Shown here in pieces: positions 1-11,323 of a stretch of DNA of 64,000 bases. Position numbers and translations under genes: made by a program. Every line of letters begins with the position of its first letter. Position 1 is the stretch's first letter. Under the pieces are notes generated by a model. It had not been told where the DNA came from, did not search any database, and saw only the letters and a list, made by a program, of their open reading frames with translations. Origin of the DNA: Sabethes cyaneus (taxonomy: Eukaryota; Arthropoda; Insecta; Diptera; Culicidae); contig NC_071354.1 of NCBI RefSeq assembly GCF_943734655.1, positions 161,531,142-161,595,141 on the forward strand, in the 5' to 3' direction.

Positions 1-2300
1 CTTTAGTTGCCTTACGTCTTATGACAAGGCCTGCGTAACACAATTCTTCCATCTAATTCGGTGTATGGCAGCTAGTCTTACCACCTCGCCTGCTGTGCCC
101 CTCTTCGTCTTGTTCCTTCCGGATTCGATACGAAACGCATTTTTGCGGGATAGTTGTTCGGCATTCTAGCAACATGTCCTGCCCAACGCATCCGTCCAAC
201 TTTAACCACTTTATGAACACTGGGTTCGGCGCAGAGATGCGTTCATTCTTCGCCTCCATACACCGTTCTCTTGCACGCTGCCAAAGATGGTTCTGAACCT
301 CCGCCGTTGGAAAACTCCGAGTGACCGTAGGTTCTCTTCCGGCAACGTCCACGTTTCATGCCCGTAGGGGACAAAAAACCGGTCTTATTAGCGTTTTGTA
401 CAATGCGCACTTGGTACGGTGGCTCAGATTGTTCGGCCGCAAGTGTTTGTAGAGTGGGCCTACTACGGCCCGACTTCCGCTGATAATACGCCTTTTAATC
501 TCACGGCTGGTATTGTTATCCTTTGTTACCAGTGAGCCAAGGTATAGGAACTCGTCGACTACCTCAAACCCATCCCCGTCGATTACCAAGGTACTGCCTA
601 AGTGAGCCTTGTCGCACTCGGTCCCGACCGCTAGCACATACTTGGTTTTAGGCGTATTTATTTTCAACCCAATCTTCTCTGCTTCGCGTTTTAGTCTGGT
701 GTAGTGATCTTCCACCGTCTCAAATGTTCTGCCGACAGCATCCACATCGTCAGCAAAGCAGATAAATTGTCTGGATTCATTGAAAATTGTGTCCCTCATT
801 TCGATCGCCGATCGTCTTATAACACCTTCAAGTGCAATGTTGAATAGCAGGCAGAAAAGACCATCTCCTTGTCGAAGTCTCCGGCGAGATTCGAATGGGT
901 CCGACAATCCACCCGAGATTCTCACATAGTATTAGATCCCTTCCGTCGTAGCCATGATAAGTCTAGTAAGCTTACCCGAAAAGCCGTTTTCATCTAGAAT
1001 TTTCCATAGCTCTTGTCAGTTTGCACTATCATATGCGGTTTTGAAATCAATGAAGAGGTGATGCGTGGGCACTCGGAATTCGTGGCACTTTTGGAGGATC
1101 TGCCGTAGGGTGAAGATTTGGTCCGTTGCTGGTCGACACTCATGTAACCGGCTTGATAATTTCCTACGCATCTATTGGCTTTTGGCGATATTCAATGAAT
1201 GACTTGGGACAGTACTTCGCAGGTGGCATTTAGGATAGTGTGGTATACGCTTGGTAGTTCTCACAATCCAGCTTATCGCCTTGCTTGCAGATAGGGCAAA
1301 TAACCCCATCCTTCTAAATCTTGACAATCAATTGATGCAAACAGCTGGCCAAGCCCAACTTGTCCAGGCCCATTTTAATAGGTTCCCCTCCAAAGTTCCG
1401 CTCCGCCTAAGCGTCATCGATAGTGGTATAGCTACTCGTTCTTCGCACTCCTTCTCCTCTTGGTGGCGCTTCTTCTCCGGCAAGAGTCGGGTTTGATGTC
1501 TCTTCTTCTGTTTGTATCACTCCACATTCTGACGGGTGGCTTTACACAGCATTTGTACCCGCGCTGCGTTCTTCTCATCCCATATGTGCTGACACTACTC
1601 GTCAAACAATTCGTGACTTCGATTTTGATGTTCACAACAGATAGTTACTATCCATTACTAGGTAAGGATATCAATGTTAGTAAGATAGAATCAATGTTAG
1701 TGCCCGGACAGGTTTTGATAATGTCAGAAAAGTGCCGACCATCCATCAGAACGTGGTAGATTTGTGATTCCATTTGGTTGGGTGATCTCCAGGTGTACCG
1801 ATGGTGTAGGTTATACTGGAAAAAGGTACGACGTATGGTGAAGTCGACTTGGGTCGTTTTCGTTCGTTGGTGGATCTGCGTCTGTACCATCCAATCACCG
1901 GTTTAAATTCATCCTCCTGAACAACCTGAGCATTATAGCCACCGTTGATGATTTTGACATTATGTAATGGGCAGTGGCCGTATTCGTGCACCAACTGCGC
2001 GTAAAATTCGTTTTTGTCGTCATCGGTATTTTCGAGGTGAGGGCTGTGTACGTTAATTATGCTAATATTAAATAATCGGCCTTTAATTTTTAAATCTACA
2101 CATTCGGCCATCACCCGATCACCCGCCTTTGCATTTCGCTCGTCACTATAAAAACTGTGCCCAGGTCATGTGTATTGCCGCAGCTCTGGTAGATGGTGTG
2201 ACCATCCATATACGTACGTATCATCGTTCCTTCCCAGCATACCTCCTGCAGCGCTCCCAAGTAACAAACAAATAGCAAATTGGACTTATTCATTTCTTAT
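1..2300 (-). mobile_element. Decayed RTE-like non-LTR retrotransposon (EN + RT)
   Basis: Reading the minus strand from about 2300 down, the AP-type endonuclease comes first: a 'LALQEV'-like block near 2245, 'ISIINVHSPH' near 2040, and 'WRSPNQ' then 'DHVL'-like text near 1770. The reverse transcriptase follows: 'GVICPICKQGDKLDCENYQ' in mixed frames near 1290, 'HHLFIDFKTAYD' near 1040, 'LRQGD' near 870 and the catalytic 'FADDVD' near 750. Then come 'GLKINTPKTKY', 'EFLYLGSLV' and the C-terminal 'LYKTLIRPV' near 440. The longest open piece is 356-925 (189 codons). Many frameshifts and stops show that the copy is dead. The tail runs off the left edge of the window. The layout fits the RTE clade (JAM1-like elements of mosquitoes); the clade is inferred from motifs only. 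Confidence 0.85.
356..925 (-). pseudogene. RT palm fragment with FADD box
   Basis: This is the largest uninterrupted stretch of the RTE-like copy, 189 codons. It runs from just after RT motif A to the RT C-terminal region. Visible motifs in order are 'LRQGD' (about residue 18), 'FADDVD' (about residue 57, the catalytic motif C), 'GLKINTPKTKY' (about residue 85) and 'EFLYLGSLV' (about residue 124). It is cut off after 'TLIRPV' by a frameshift, and the continuation is readable in other frames at 1-352. The Met start is incidental; the domain originally began upstream. Confidence 0.8.
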
Positions 2301-2309
2301 AGCATTTTT

Positions 2310-2925
2310 ATGGAGCATTGCAAAGTCCATCAGGTTTTATAATGTTTTTCCCCAAGTGAATTTTATCTTATTTGATTAACATTTCTGAAGTATGACTAAA
2401 GAAGACTTGAAGAAACACACCCATAAAACTGCATTATCAATAAGTGTAATTCACCTTATAAGCGATTTAAAATCTAACAATAGTTCTGACTAAAATTTAT
2501 GACATTCTTCTGCAAGATTGGTTTATCTTAACAAGACTGCCATAAGACTCTCTTAAAACCGTCTATTCTTGAAAGAGTAATCATTCTCTTTAGAATGAAA
2601 ATTCTAGCGTAAACAACTAAACAACAACCGTCAAAATGGGCGTCAGAACTTGAAGAAAATCGAATTATATAGATCTTTTGAACTAAAATTAAACACAAAT
2701 CCGTCCAATATTTTAAAAACTCTTTCATATGAACAATCAGTGAAGCCACAAAACAATGAAGATGTCAGAACGAATTGAGCTGGGGAAGGACAATGCCGTT
2801 GATGATGCATCAATAGTAGATTTGTATGTAATTAGATAAATTTGGTTCAACTATGTTTTGCCGGAGGCGGTGCGCGCTTTTCTCTAGAGGTTTGTAGGGG
2901 TTGAAGCAGTTAAAACATATTTTTT
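2310..2925. other. AT-rich spacer, nothing recognised
   Basis: No coding motif, inverted repeat or tandem structure was recognised. Short ORFs here look like chance openings in AT-rich sequence. Confidence 0.5.
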
Positions 2926-2929
2926 AAAA

Positions 2930-3400
2930 GTGCCCCGAGACACGGATGAAACCCATTACTTGGTCCTATGTAGCTCTAATCAGTCGTGTCAGTTTAGCTG
3001 CAAAACCGCATTCGTGCATTATCTGGCATAGCTGGTCTCGATTGACTGTATCGTATGCTGCTTTCAAGTGCTAATATAATTACCTTCCATGGGAAATTTA
3101 TCAAACTCAATTAGCTGTCTTAAGTTTTTTTTATCACCAACCGAAAAAAGTTCATTTTTTAAGCATACGTTATAAAGATGTAATGCGAGGGCACGTTGTA
3201 CTTTTAATATTTCTGCAAGATTTGTCGGATGACAAAAATTTTCCGCAGTTGCGCGAGCCCTCATGAAACCCGTCTAATAAATATCCTCTAAACCTTGTGC
3301 TCTCGGTGACAGCCGGCGGGAGAGCACCTTGTAGTTGGCGTTGCAGCAGTCGAACCGATCGTCTATAGACGTAGATTCTTCGGTATGTTTTTAAAGCGCT
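2930..3400 (-). mobile_element. RTE-like RT fragment
   Basis: Minus-strand translation gives 'CNANYKVLSRRLSPRA' near 3330, then 'YQTGF'-like text with one stop, an 'ATAENF' stretch where 'STTDQIF' is expected, and then 'LKAAYDTVNRDQLCQIM' near 3040 followed by 'GFAAKLTRLIRAT'. This is the finger/palm part of an RTE-like reverse transcriptase around motif A. A ~200 bp AT-rich stretch (3065-3260) lies between the two blocks and stays partly open as a 66-codon ORF. It is separate from the copy at 1-2300, because the same domain is represented twice. Confidence 0.7.
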
Positions 3401-3539
3401 GCTGCTAAACAGTCTTTATAGCCGGCTTTGTTGGTCTTCAGCAAACCCTCGTTTCCATTTGACTTCTTGAAGATAATGTGTTGGGACTTTACTATCTTCC
3501 TAGGTCGGCACTTCAGTAAAGCATTAGCAATAACATTTG

Positions 3540-4720
3540 CTTTTGTAAAAGCTGGACTGATTTAGCGATTTTTCATGCAACGTTATCAGTTGATTTATAT
3601 GCAACAGCCATGCAAAAATAGTCAACTACGTTCGCTGCTTTGTTCGTGCTGCAAGCTACACCCCGTAGCGAAGAAGTTGACCATGGTAAAGCACTTCGTA
3701 TATGCTGAATTTTGCCAATCTAGCATTTACAATATCTTGTCTCGCGAGAAAGGCAAAAGCGTTGAACGGAAGCCTAGTTCCGGCCACCCGACCGTAACGT
3801 GCATCAAAAGCTAAAGATGAAGACTGAGAGCAAGGTGATGTCATCGCTCCGCGCCTCGGGTCGGGTGGTCGGAGCAACCGGCTAAATGGTGCAGTAGTAT
3901 TTGGCCAAAATGGACATTTTTATGCGGAAGCGTCATTCGAGGCTGGCTGTGTCTGAGTAGCAGGCAATCACCCATAGAATGGCTGAAGGCGTTGGAGACA
4001 ACATCTTTCCGGTGAAGCACGATATCGTGGTCACGGTGGGCGACGAAAATTACTTGACTCTCGACGGTAACGACAGGTAGAAGACCGACTACTTTACGTC
4101 CTCCATCACGAAGGTAAGCAATGATGTCAAGTATATCTTTCACGTCAAGTTCCTGGAAAAGAGCCTTCTGAGGTTGACGATCAGCGAGAAGCGACTGTCC
4201 AAGCCGCTGTTCTTTCGTTCGGGGCTTACGTTGAACGAAGAAATACGAAGGTACAGTACGAAGTATCTACCGAAAGTTTCCGCTTTCAAGAAGTATTGCA
4301 TAAAGGATGTGGTCTTTTGGCCGCACCTAGCATTGGCCCGCCATGCCAGGAGATGAACCGGCTGAAGATAAACGTTGTACCGTCAATGACCAACTCTCCC
4401 AACGTCCCCCCACTGCGACCAATAGAAAATTTTTGGGCGAAGCTTAAACAAAGGATTTACTCCAATAATTTTGTGGCCAAAATGGAGAAGGAGCTGATTG
4501 CCAAGGCTACGAAAGGGTTGAATAATATACCGACGTTTATATTTTGATCGGCCATAGCGAAGATGCCGGTGAACCAGTGTAAAGCCACCTGGCAGGGCGT
4601 ACGGAGCTAAATTCAGGTAGTGCGACAAGAGTCATATGAGCGGAAATCTGGTCACACAGACACGTGTGCGACCAGAAGTGACGGCAGTCAATATCAGGGT
4701 GAGACACTAGGTTAAGGTTT
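3540..4720 (+). mobile_element. ITm (Tc1/mariner-type) transposase relic, DD37E-like
   Basis: The plus strand encodes a broken DDE transposase. An N-terminal helix-turn-helix-like part lies at 3650-3810 ('SIYNILSREKGKSVERK'). The first catalytic Asp is in 'GDENYLTLDG' near 4045, followed by 'VKYIFHVKF' and 'LTISEKRLSKP'. The second Asp motif reads 'VVFWPHLA' near 4310, so Asp has become His. The last motif is 'RPIENFWAKL' near 4420. A frameshift with a small deletion lies between the second and third motifs; about 98 bases separate them, or roughly 33 codons. From memory, related mosquito copies have 37 residues there (ITmD37E), so this family assignment is an inference. At least four frame changes or stops make it a pseudogene. 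Its terminal inverted repeats were not identified. Confidence 0.75.
4296..4547 (+). pseudogene. C-terminal DDE piece of the ITm transposase
   Basis: This 83-codon open frame carries 'LRPIENFWAKLKQRIYSNNF', the third catalytic residue (Glu) and the following helix. The tail 'KEL..KATKGLNNIPT' is also recognisable. The frame upstream of codon ~20 is out of register with the true transposase frame, so the start is artificial. Confidence 0.7.
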
Positions 4721-4724
4721 AAGT

Positions 4725-5278
4725 CGCATGTACTTAGTTTCTAAAGAAAAACAAACCACGAGGTTAAGTCAGGTTAGGGCCACGCTAGACTACTACTCGC
4801 GAATAAAAAGCATGTAAAAGAAACAAGTCTTGCTATCTCTAAACCGTGCCGATCTAGAGATAATATTAGTCCTTTTGGTCTATCGGAGGCACGGAGGGCA
4901 TTGCTCACTTCGCTGACGAGAGTCGGTGGCAAACTACAAATCTTAATCGTTTTAAAATAGAAACTATCAGCCTGTTTTAATTTGCATGCAGTTTACGTAC
5001 TAATCTTTTCCAGCACGACATTGAGAACCGGTTTGCTGATTCAGTTTTAAGAAGAATCAAATGAAATAAAAGTTTAATTATTTCGTTTTTGTACTATAGT
5101 CCTACGTTCAAAAGTAAAAATAAACTCTCTATGATAAAGAAAGAACTGCAATCATTCTGCTTTTGTAAGACAAAAATGGTAAATCTAAGGTTCTATTTAA
5201 AGCATCTTTTCTTGATAATCCTTCACTAATTATTGACCGTTACTCCATTTATGGTATGCAAGTTTAAATGAGCTTTAG
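4725..5278. other. AT-rich spacer, nothing recognised
   Basis: No ORF over 60 codons and no inverted or direct repeat was noticed. Confidence 0.5.
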
Positions 5279-5300
5279 CTATTCCATTTCTCTCAGTTGA

Positions 5301-5954
5301 ATGCTATCAATAAAGCAAAAAAACTGGCAATTAGCAAAGGATTTTACGTTCTCGACGATGTTGTCTCCTCTCCGTACCACAGCCGGCAACGCCTTTGAGC
5401 GAGCAGGAAACCCTACGAGAAGGTCCCCTCGAGCTTCCAGCAGAAGTGCAGAGGCGAAAGCCACTTGGGGGCCACAGCAATTTTTCCTTCCAGGCGTACA
5501 CCCGTCCGCTGGCGCTGGCTGTGGTGTTGTGCCTTGCGGAGAAAACCGGAAGATTGTCGCATTTCCCGGCGATGCGATGCGCAACTGGAGTGTGATGAAT
5601 GTTGTGTTAGCATATGGAGCGAGGTTTAGCCTCCCTTCTTCTGCTGCTTTCGTTCGTGTCACCCCGGCGAGCTTTATCTGCTGCTGCCGCAATTTGCCAC
5701 TCATTCATAAACGCCAAACGGAGCCATTCCGCATGACGACGGATGGTTGCTGCTTGCTGGGAAATATTCATCAGGATTTCACTTTCCGTATGCCGAGAAA
5801 GGATCATGTTGGGCTTTCTTTGCAAAGCGGCAAGGATTGTCACATTTTCATCGTTATGCTTTTTTGCCCTCTCACCGCTCGCTCGTGGGATAGAAGAATG
5901 CGATTTGCTTCTGCGATCACGAGCATTGTAATGGTTATTATGGCTTTGGCATAA
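5301..5954 (+). other. GC-richer island with long overlapping ORFs, unassigned
   Basis: A 217-codon plus-strand ORF overlaps a 141-codon minus-strand ORF (5279-5704) and shorter ORFs in other frames. I recognise no domain in any of them. The plus-frame product has no signal peptide, no repeats and no family motif. The block is clearly less AT-rich than its surroundings, which by itself lengthens ORFs in every frame. It could be a conserved regulatory element, a promoter/5' UTR or an unrecognised exon. I do not call it a protein-coding gene. Confidence 0.25.
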
Positions 5955-6068
5955 TGAAATGCGGTGAAAGCTGGAGGGGGTTAAAGTGAACTCGGGATGA
6001 TGCTGGTTCTTAACACAAATGTCGCTATTATCTGTTGAGTTTCGTATTTTAAATTAGAAAATGCAAAT

Positions 6069-6684
6069 CCGGAGTGATTCGCGATTGGGGCTCAACTACA
6101 AATTGTAAACAAATCGTTTTATCACATCATCAGCCTTAAAAAGACTGGTAATATCCTTGGCAAGAATCCTTTCTTCTGTTTTAATCATTAGAATTTTTTA
6201 AAACAAGTTTTTAGTAATGGGCGATAGAAGTGTTTAATCAAAACAAAAGACAGTTTGCAGTTTAGCCCCTCGCATTGTTATGAAGTGACAGGCTAATTTG
6301 CAAATCGTTTTGTAAACAGGCGATAGTAAAGAGCGAAACTGCCTTGTTTTCAAAACACAGGCGCATTGCAAACAGGCGAAACTAAATAAAAAAATCAAAA
6401 CAAGGCGAAACAGGGCTGGGCGAATCTTATTGTCAAAATGCTTTGAGGCTCATTCCAAGGGGTTCAACTATAAAACTTAGATTTTGAGCTTGAATGCACA
6501 AATTTTATGCAGTATTGTTGTGAAATTATAAGATTGATTTATTCTACACCAATTTATGTCTTCAAACTTGATTTTTGTAACTTTTATTTAAATTAAGATT
6601 TGAAAATGTACTGGCAAATTATCACAGTGATATTTTTCATTGTTCACATTTTGTTAGTTGCGCCCTTATCGCGAATCACTCCGG
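6069..6684. mobile_element. 616 bp element with ~34 bp TIRs, AAAT target duplication
   Basis: The left end (6069-6102) starts CCGGAGTGATTCGCGATTGG. The right end (6650-6684), reverse-complemented, reads CCGGAGTGATTCGCGATAAG. Similarity continues inward for roughly another 15 bases. Both ends are flanked by AAAT (6065-6068 and 6685-6688), consistent with a 4 bp target duplication. CCGG is itself palindromic, so the exact terminus is uncertain by a few bases. The interior has no transposase-like ORF, so this is a non-autonomous DNA element. Its superfamily is unassigned. Confidence 0.75.
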
Positions 6685-6689
6685 AAATG

Positions 6690-8420
6690 TTCCTTTCTTG
6701 CAATTCATTGTAAATTTATTTTTGACAAACAATGTACTGGGCACCGGCAAAATCGTTTGATGTCGAAATCATGCGGCCATCTATGGTCTTTGTGTTTCAC
6801 TCAAAATGTTTGAAACGAATAAATTCGTTTAAGAAAAACATAAAATGTGCTGTTTGGCGAATTGTGCACATGCTACTCTCCGTGTGTCGGACAAGGCAGA
6901 GGAAAGTATGATCGTCAAGCACGAACAAAATGAGCACACACTGCAACTCATTTCAGAAATAATATTGTCTACGACACACAGGGCAAACTAAATTATTCCT
7001 AAAGTTTCAGTTCACTCGTGTATGAAAGAGGACCCAGCGAAGCTGCACACGAGCTGGCAGACGTGTGGAAAATTGTTTGTTTTTTTCCTCGTATCATTCT
7101 TTTCGGATTTTTTTTATGCTTTCTTTTAGAATTTTCACCGAGCAGCAAACGTGAACACAGCATTCCATTTTGTGGCGCAGAATTTTTCGCAGCCAACATT
7201 GCCCTGTGTTTGCTCATATTTTTTCCCATTTTGTTGATTTCCCTCCCCACAAACACAACATCGTGCATTCTGATGACGTCGCGCTGTTGAACAACTTTGA
7301 GTGAAATGGACTTGAAGGGATGGAAATAAAATTTGGTATCATTTTTGTGCGACAATTCGATGTTGTTTTAGAGTAGCCAGTAACATGGTTTTGTCTTTGC
7401 AATTGTTGTGCATTTCTCAAATAAATACACCCCATATCGGTTAGATTTAGAGGTCCTGTAACTATGTTAAAGTGTACGCTGTAAACCTAGTAACGATGTC
7501 CCGCAATTTTGGAGTATCGCTGTATACTGTTTTCAACAGATGGCATTAGTGGAAGTGAAGCACATCGAACAATGTTGTAACATTTTTCATGTTCAAGTGT
7601 CATCATTTTGCTTTTGTTTCCGAAGTATGTTGTTTTGCTGAAATGTAAACAACCATTTTTTGCTCCAAATATGTCAGCTTTTGTTCCAACGAAGCACAGT
7701 TCGCGGGAAGCTTTGCGTTTTGTTTTCATTTGACGAAAAGTGCAACCAGCGGAAAGTCTTTGAATATTGTGCAATGCTTTTCGGGACTGTGAATACTGGT
7801 TCAGAAAGTTCAAAAGCGGAAATTTTCGTACAGTTTACAAGGAGCGTTCAGGAAAGCCTGAATTGAAAATGGAATTGAAAGCGATATTGCACCAAGATAT
7901 TTGTACCACTCTCGAAAAGAATCTGTTGAATGATATTTTTAATTTTAAATTTCAAAGTAAACTAAATTAAAACATATTTGTTTATTTATTTAGTGATTAT
8001 ATTTATCTGAGTCTGCTTTTAGCTCTATTATGATGTGTATATTTCTATTTGCATAGCGGGGGTTAATATATTCATGTCATATGCAGTTGATTGCATAATT
8101 CTTGAATATTTGTCCTTCTTACTGAATGCGATGACACAAGTTGTCGAACGATTATCACCGCAAAATGTTCAGAGTATACTAATTTTGTTGGGAACAAGAG
8201 CCATACCGCTAGTAGCTTTGCTCACAAAATTCTTACTGGCCCTTCTAGGCATGTAAAAAACCTCAATACTTCTCATTTTTGAAGTGTATGCGTGCAGCAT
8301 GATGCAACTGTTGCAACTTTGAATCTTCTTTTTAGCGGTCAAAAAGTGCGTCCAAGCTAGTAGAGTAAAGCATTTAAATTTTGCTCGCGCATCTCGAAGA
8401 TCCGAACTATTCGCAGGACG
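6690..8420. other. No recognised gene; scattered short ORFs
   Basis: Small ORFs on both strands (for example 7018-7290 plus, 8035-8256 plus, 8169-8510 minus) have no recognisable domain. Some are hydrophobic because the sequence is T-rich. No repeat structure was seen. Confidence 0.4.
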
Positions 8421-8424
8421 ACTT

Positions 8425-8718
8425 ATGTTCAAAGCGGCCGAATCAACTGTGACATACTTAGGTAATGTGTATAAGTGTTCAGAAAATGTTTGTCGGCATC
8501 TAGGAAGCATGGCTGGAGGGAAATTTAAAACCGGTAGCTATAGCAACATAAAAAAGTGGAAAACACTCTCAAAAATCGCAAAATATTTGTGGTTCTTGGG
8601 CATCACCTGCTTGTTGATGGATGCATACCATTTGTTCTATGACGGTGAGCTACCGTATCCAGCCCTATCCACCACCGATCACCGAATGAAAACGTCCCGT
8701 TTTATGGCACAGGTATAG
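8425..8718 (+). other. Unassigned 97-codon ORF
   Basis: The predicted peptide has a basic middle (about residues 33-50), a hydrophobic stretch (about residues 52-68) and a polar C-terminus. Near its 3' end lies CAG|GTATAG, a possible splice donor. I recognise no family. It may be a chance ORF or an exon. Confidence 0.2.
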
Positions 8719-9002
8719 ATAGCCTGCCAGACCAGATCTTTCTTTGCGAAATTTGATAGTTTCATATGCTTGATAATGTCTATTACTTTCATCCTTCCAA
8801 CTGTCGTATAACGGTACCTTTATGTTTACGAATGAATTACGAAGTTCGTTTCTTCAAGCATTCTTCCATGTATACATTTGATGTCTTTGGTGAGAAAGTG
8901 ATGAAACGCTCAGGCTTCAGTCTATGGCTACAAATGAAACGGTTAATTTTCTGTAGCAATGTTTACAATTCTCACATAATGTTCAATCTTCCTATAGAAT
9001 GT

Positions 9003-9575
9003 TAACTATTTAATCGGGTTAATTCCACTGCACACCTAATTTCATGAATGTTTCTTGTAGCATTTTTTCTCAGCTTTCTATTGGCGGCCTTGAAATTAGA
9101 ATTGGTGGGGGAGATCATGAGGAAAATGTCGATTTTTTGATAAAACCCAACATGGCGGCCAAATCTAAGATGGCCGCCAATCTTTGTTCACTTCATTTAA
9201 AAGCCTTATCCTTCTTTTTTACAAAATCATGTAGTTTGTAGTTTATTTCACAGCAAATTTTGGAAATATCACTATAATTATATGAAAACTGTGAACCTTG
9301 CTACAGATAACTGGTTGTTTTATCTAGTTAATGCCAATGCACAACGGATTTTATGAATGTTACTTGTAGTAATTTTTCTCTGCTTTCTATTCGTGGTCTT
9401 AAAATGAAAATCGGTTGGGGGGCTAATGGTGAAAACGGCGATTTTTTGATAAAATCCAATTTGGCGACCAAATCCAAGATGGCCGCCAAAAATTTTATAC
9501 TTCATTTGAAAGTCTAGTTCTTATTCTTCACAGAATCGTGCCGTTTTTTCAATGCAAATTTAGAAAATATCACAT
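9003..9575 (+). repeat. Tandem pair of ~300 bp diverged repeat units
   Basis: Unit 1 (about 9003-9272) and unit 2 (about 9311-9573) share colinear blocks. Examples are 'TTTCATGAATG/TTTATGAATG', 'TTTCTATT.G.GG', 'GATTTTTTGATAAAA' (9131 and 9440), 'AAGATGGCCGCCAA' and 'AATATCAC'. The offset is about 300-309 bp. The units are clearly diverged, so the duplication is old or the unit belongs to a satellite-like family. ORFs on either strand follow the repeat and are not genes. Confidence 0.75.
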
Positions 9576-9821
9576 GGTTTGCTGAAATTTTTTTAACCAT
9601 TTTTAACCAATCAAGTACAGAAGTCTTAATATTTGTAGAGCTCGTGTCAGTAGTGGCCCTATTTCAACGAGAATACCTCTCATGTCGTTCCCCATCCAGC
9701 TTCATCTCGACACCAACACCGATTGGATTCCCACATTCCCTGCCAGCAACCATGTACTTCGTTTTGGCGGTGATAATGGTAAGTCCTAATCTTGCGGCTT
9801 CTCGTTTAAAAGGCTTAAGGT

Positions 9822-10026
9822 GAATTAGCAGTCATCGATTTTGCCATTTTCCATAGCAGTTTTTTTGTTTGAAACAAAAATTCTGTTTACAAAAATATAT
9901 TCGCTGTGTTCAGATTGGCAAGAAGAATGCTGTTTTTACATTTGTACAAACAGAACCCCGCTTTTGGGCCCAAAAACTGCTTCCGAAATTGGGCTCTCCG
10001 ACGAAAAGTCAATGATTGCTAATTTC
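9822..10026. mobile_element. ~205 bp MITE inside the RTE-like copy
   Basis: The inserted block starts GAATTAGCAGTCATCGA (from 9822). Its other end, reverse-complemented from about 10026, reads GAAATTAGCAATCATTGA. RT coding sequence is interrupted exactly here: 'AAKEVF' lies on one side and 'FKREAARLGL' on the other. The interior also contains short palindromic pieces (for example GGGCCC at 9966). No target duplication could be fixed with confidence. Confidence 0.6.
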
Positions 10027-10434
10027 CCGTTAAAGACTTCTTTCGCTGCTCTACGGTTGATTCCGTTGATATCGACGTCATCAGCAAAACCAAGAAGCAT
10101 GTGAGATTTCGTGATAATAGTTCCGCTCCTTTCCACGTTTGCTCTTCGTATTGCACCTTCCAAGGCAATGTTGAATAGTAGGTTAGAGAGTGCATCCCGT
10201 TGCTGTCCCCTTGTCCATCCAATGTCACGGAAAGCGGCGGAAGTTTCACCCGCTATTCTGATGAATGATTTTACCCTTAAAGTGTCGCACGAATCAGCGT
10301 AATTAATTACATCGGAAAGCCATATTCTTGCATTATCTGCCGTAGCTCATTTCGTTTGACTAAATCGTACGCCATCTTAAAGTCCACAAACGATGATAAG
10401 TTTGCAAGTTGTACTCCCGCAACTTGTCTGATAA

Positions 10435-10868
10435 GGCCATTGCAAATTATTTTTGAAGTTTTTCACACCTCACCCCCTTGGAAATTTGCTGGAAAATCGT
10501 TGGGGAAAAATAATTTGTAGGATAAACTTTAAATTTTATTCATAAAATCAATTTCCTGTGGGCTCTACAGCTTAAAAAAACTTGAGAAATGAGTGTACGA
10601 GTGATGAAATTTCTGAAAATGGGCAAAAACGAGTTCAATTTCGTCTTTCTTTTCTACTTTTCGTAGGTTTTTTCAAGGAGAATAATAACGTCTATATGAA
10701 AAGCAAGAATAGATTCGTTTTTCACATTAAAATTTAAAGTAAAAATGCTCAAAACGCATTTTTTTTGGTCGAATAAAAAAATCTTTTTTTCGACCAACTC
10801 ACCCCCCGCCTCTTTCAGTTGTCCAAAACCCAAAAGGACAAAAACTTTATAAAATATTTGTAATGGCC
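10435..10868. mobile_element. 434 bp MITE with TAA target duplication (Harbinger-like)
   Basis: The left end reads GGCCATTGCAAATTATTTTT. The right end, reverse-complemented, reads GGCCATTACAAATATTTTAT. TAA flanks both sides (10432-10434 and 10869-10871), a 3 bp duplication typical of PIF/Harbinger-type elements. The element sits between 'FTLRQ' and 'FVDFKMAYD' of the RTE-like RT, so it inserted after that copy. A related copy is at about 61368-61789. There is no transposase ORF. Confidence 0.7.
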
Positions 10869-11323
10869 TAACTGACGCAGGGTAAACATCTGATCTGTCG
10901 TAGAGCGATCCTTACGATTACCAGCTTGGTACTCACCGACGATGGACTCCGCTAACGTTGTCAATCTACAGCCAGCTCGTGTCGGTATATGGAGAGTTAT
11001 GATATTCCAGGTACCAATTTTCCAATCGTTATCTATTAATCGTTTTTTTGTCCTTTGCTGTGTCTTATACCGATTGATATGTTCCGTATTCCCATTTTCG
11101 TTTCTCGTGGTAAATGAGGGTTTTACATATTCAGCCGTTCGCTCCGAGACATACACTGTTTGAGCTGCTCTTCGCCGGAGGAACAGACGTTAAGGTTCGT
11201 AACTCTTAGCATAGCTGCTCCCGTATGTACATGAAGCATTTCCAGGAATGGTCATCGATCGTCATCATTGACTTAGATCTTCAAGGAGGCGTTAGGTACG
11301 GGCTTGAAAAAGCTAGAGCTATA

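Larger units (their letters stand above)
9640..11280 (-). mobile_element. RTE-like copy with internal deletion, hosting two MITEs
   Basis: Reading the minus strand from about 11160, the endonuclease start is visible ('WKIGTWNI..LHIP'). It is joined within about 15 codons to RT sequence ('GEYQAG...STTDQMFTLRQL', near 10900). Most of the endonuclease and the RT fingers are therefore missing. The RT continues after an inserted MITE (10435-10868) as 'FVDFKMAYDLVKRNEL' near 10370, then 'LFNIALEGAIRR' and 'LGFADDVDI' near 10080. A second small MITE (9822-10026) interrupts it. It resumes at 'FKREAARLGLTI...AKTKYMVAGRE' near 9760 and fades by 9640. Single frameshifts and stops are frequent. Confidence 0.8.
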
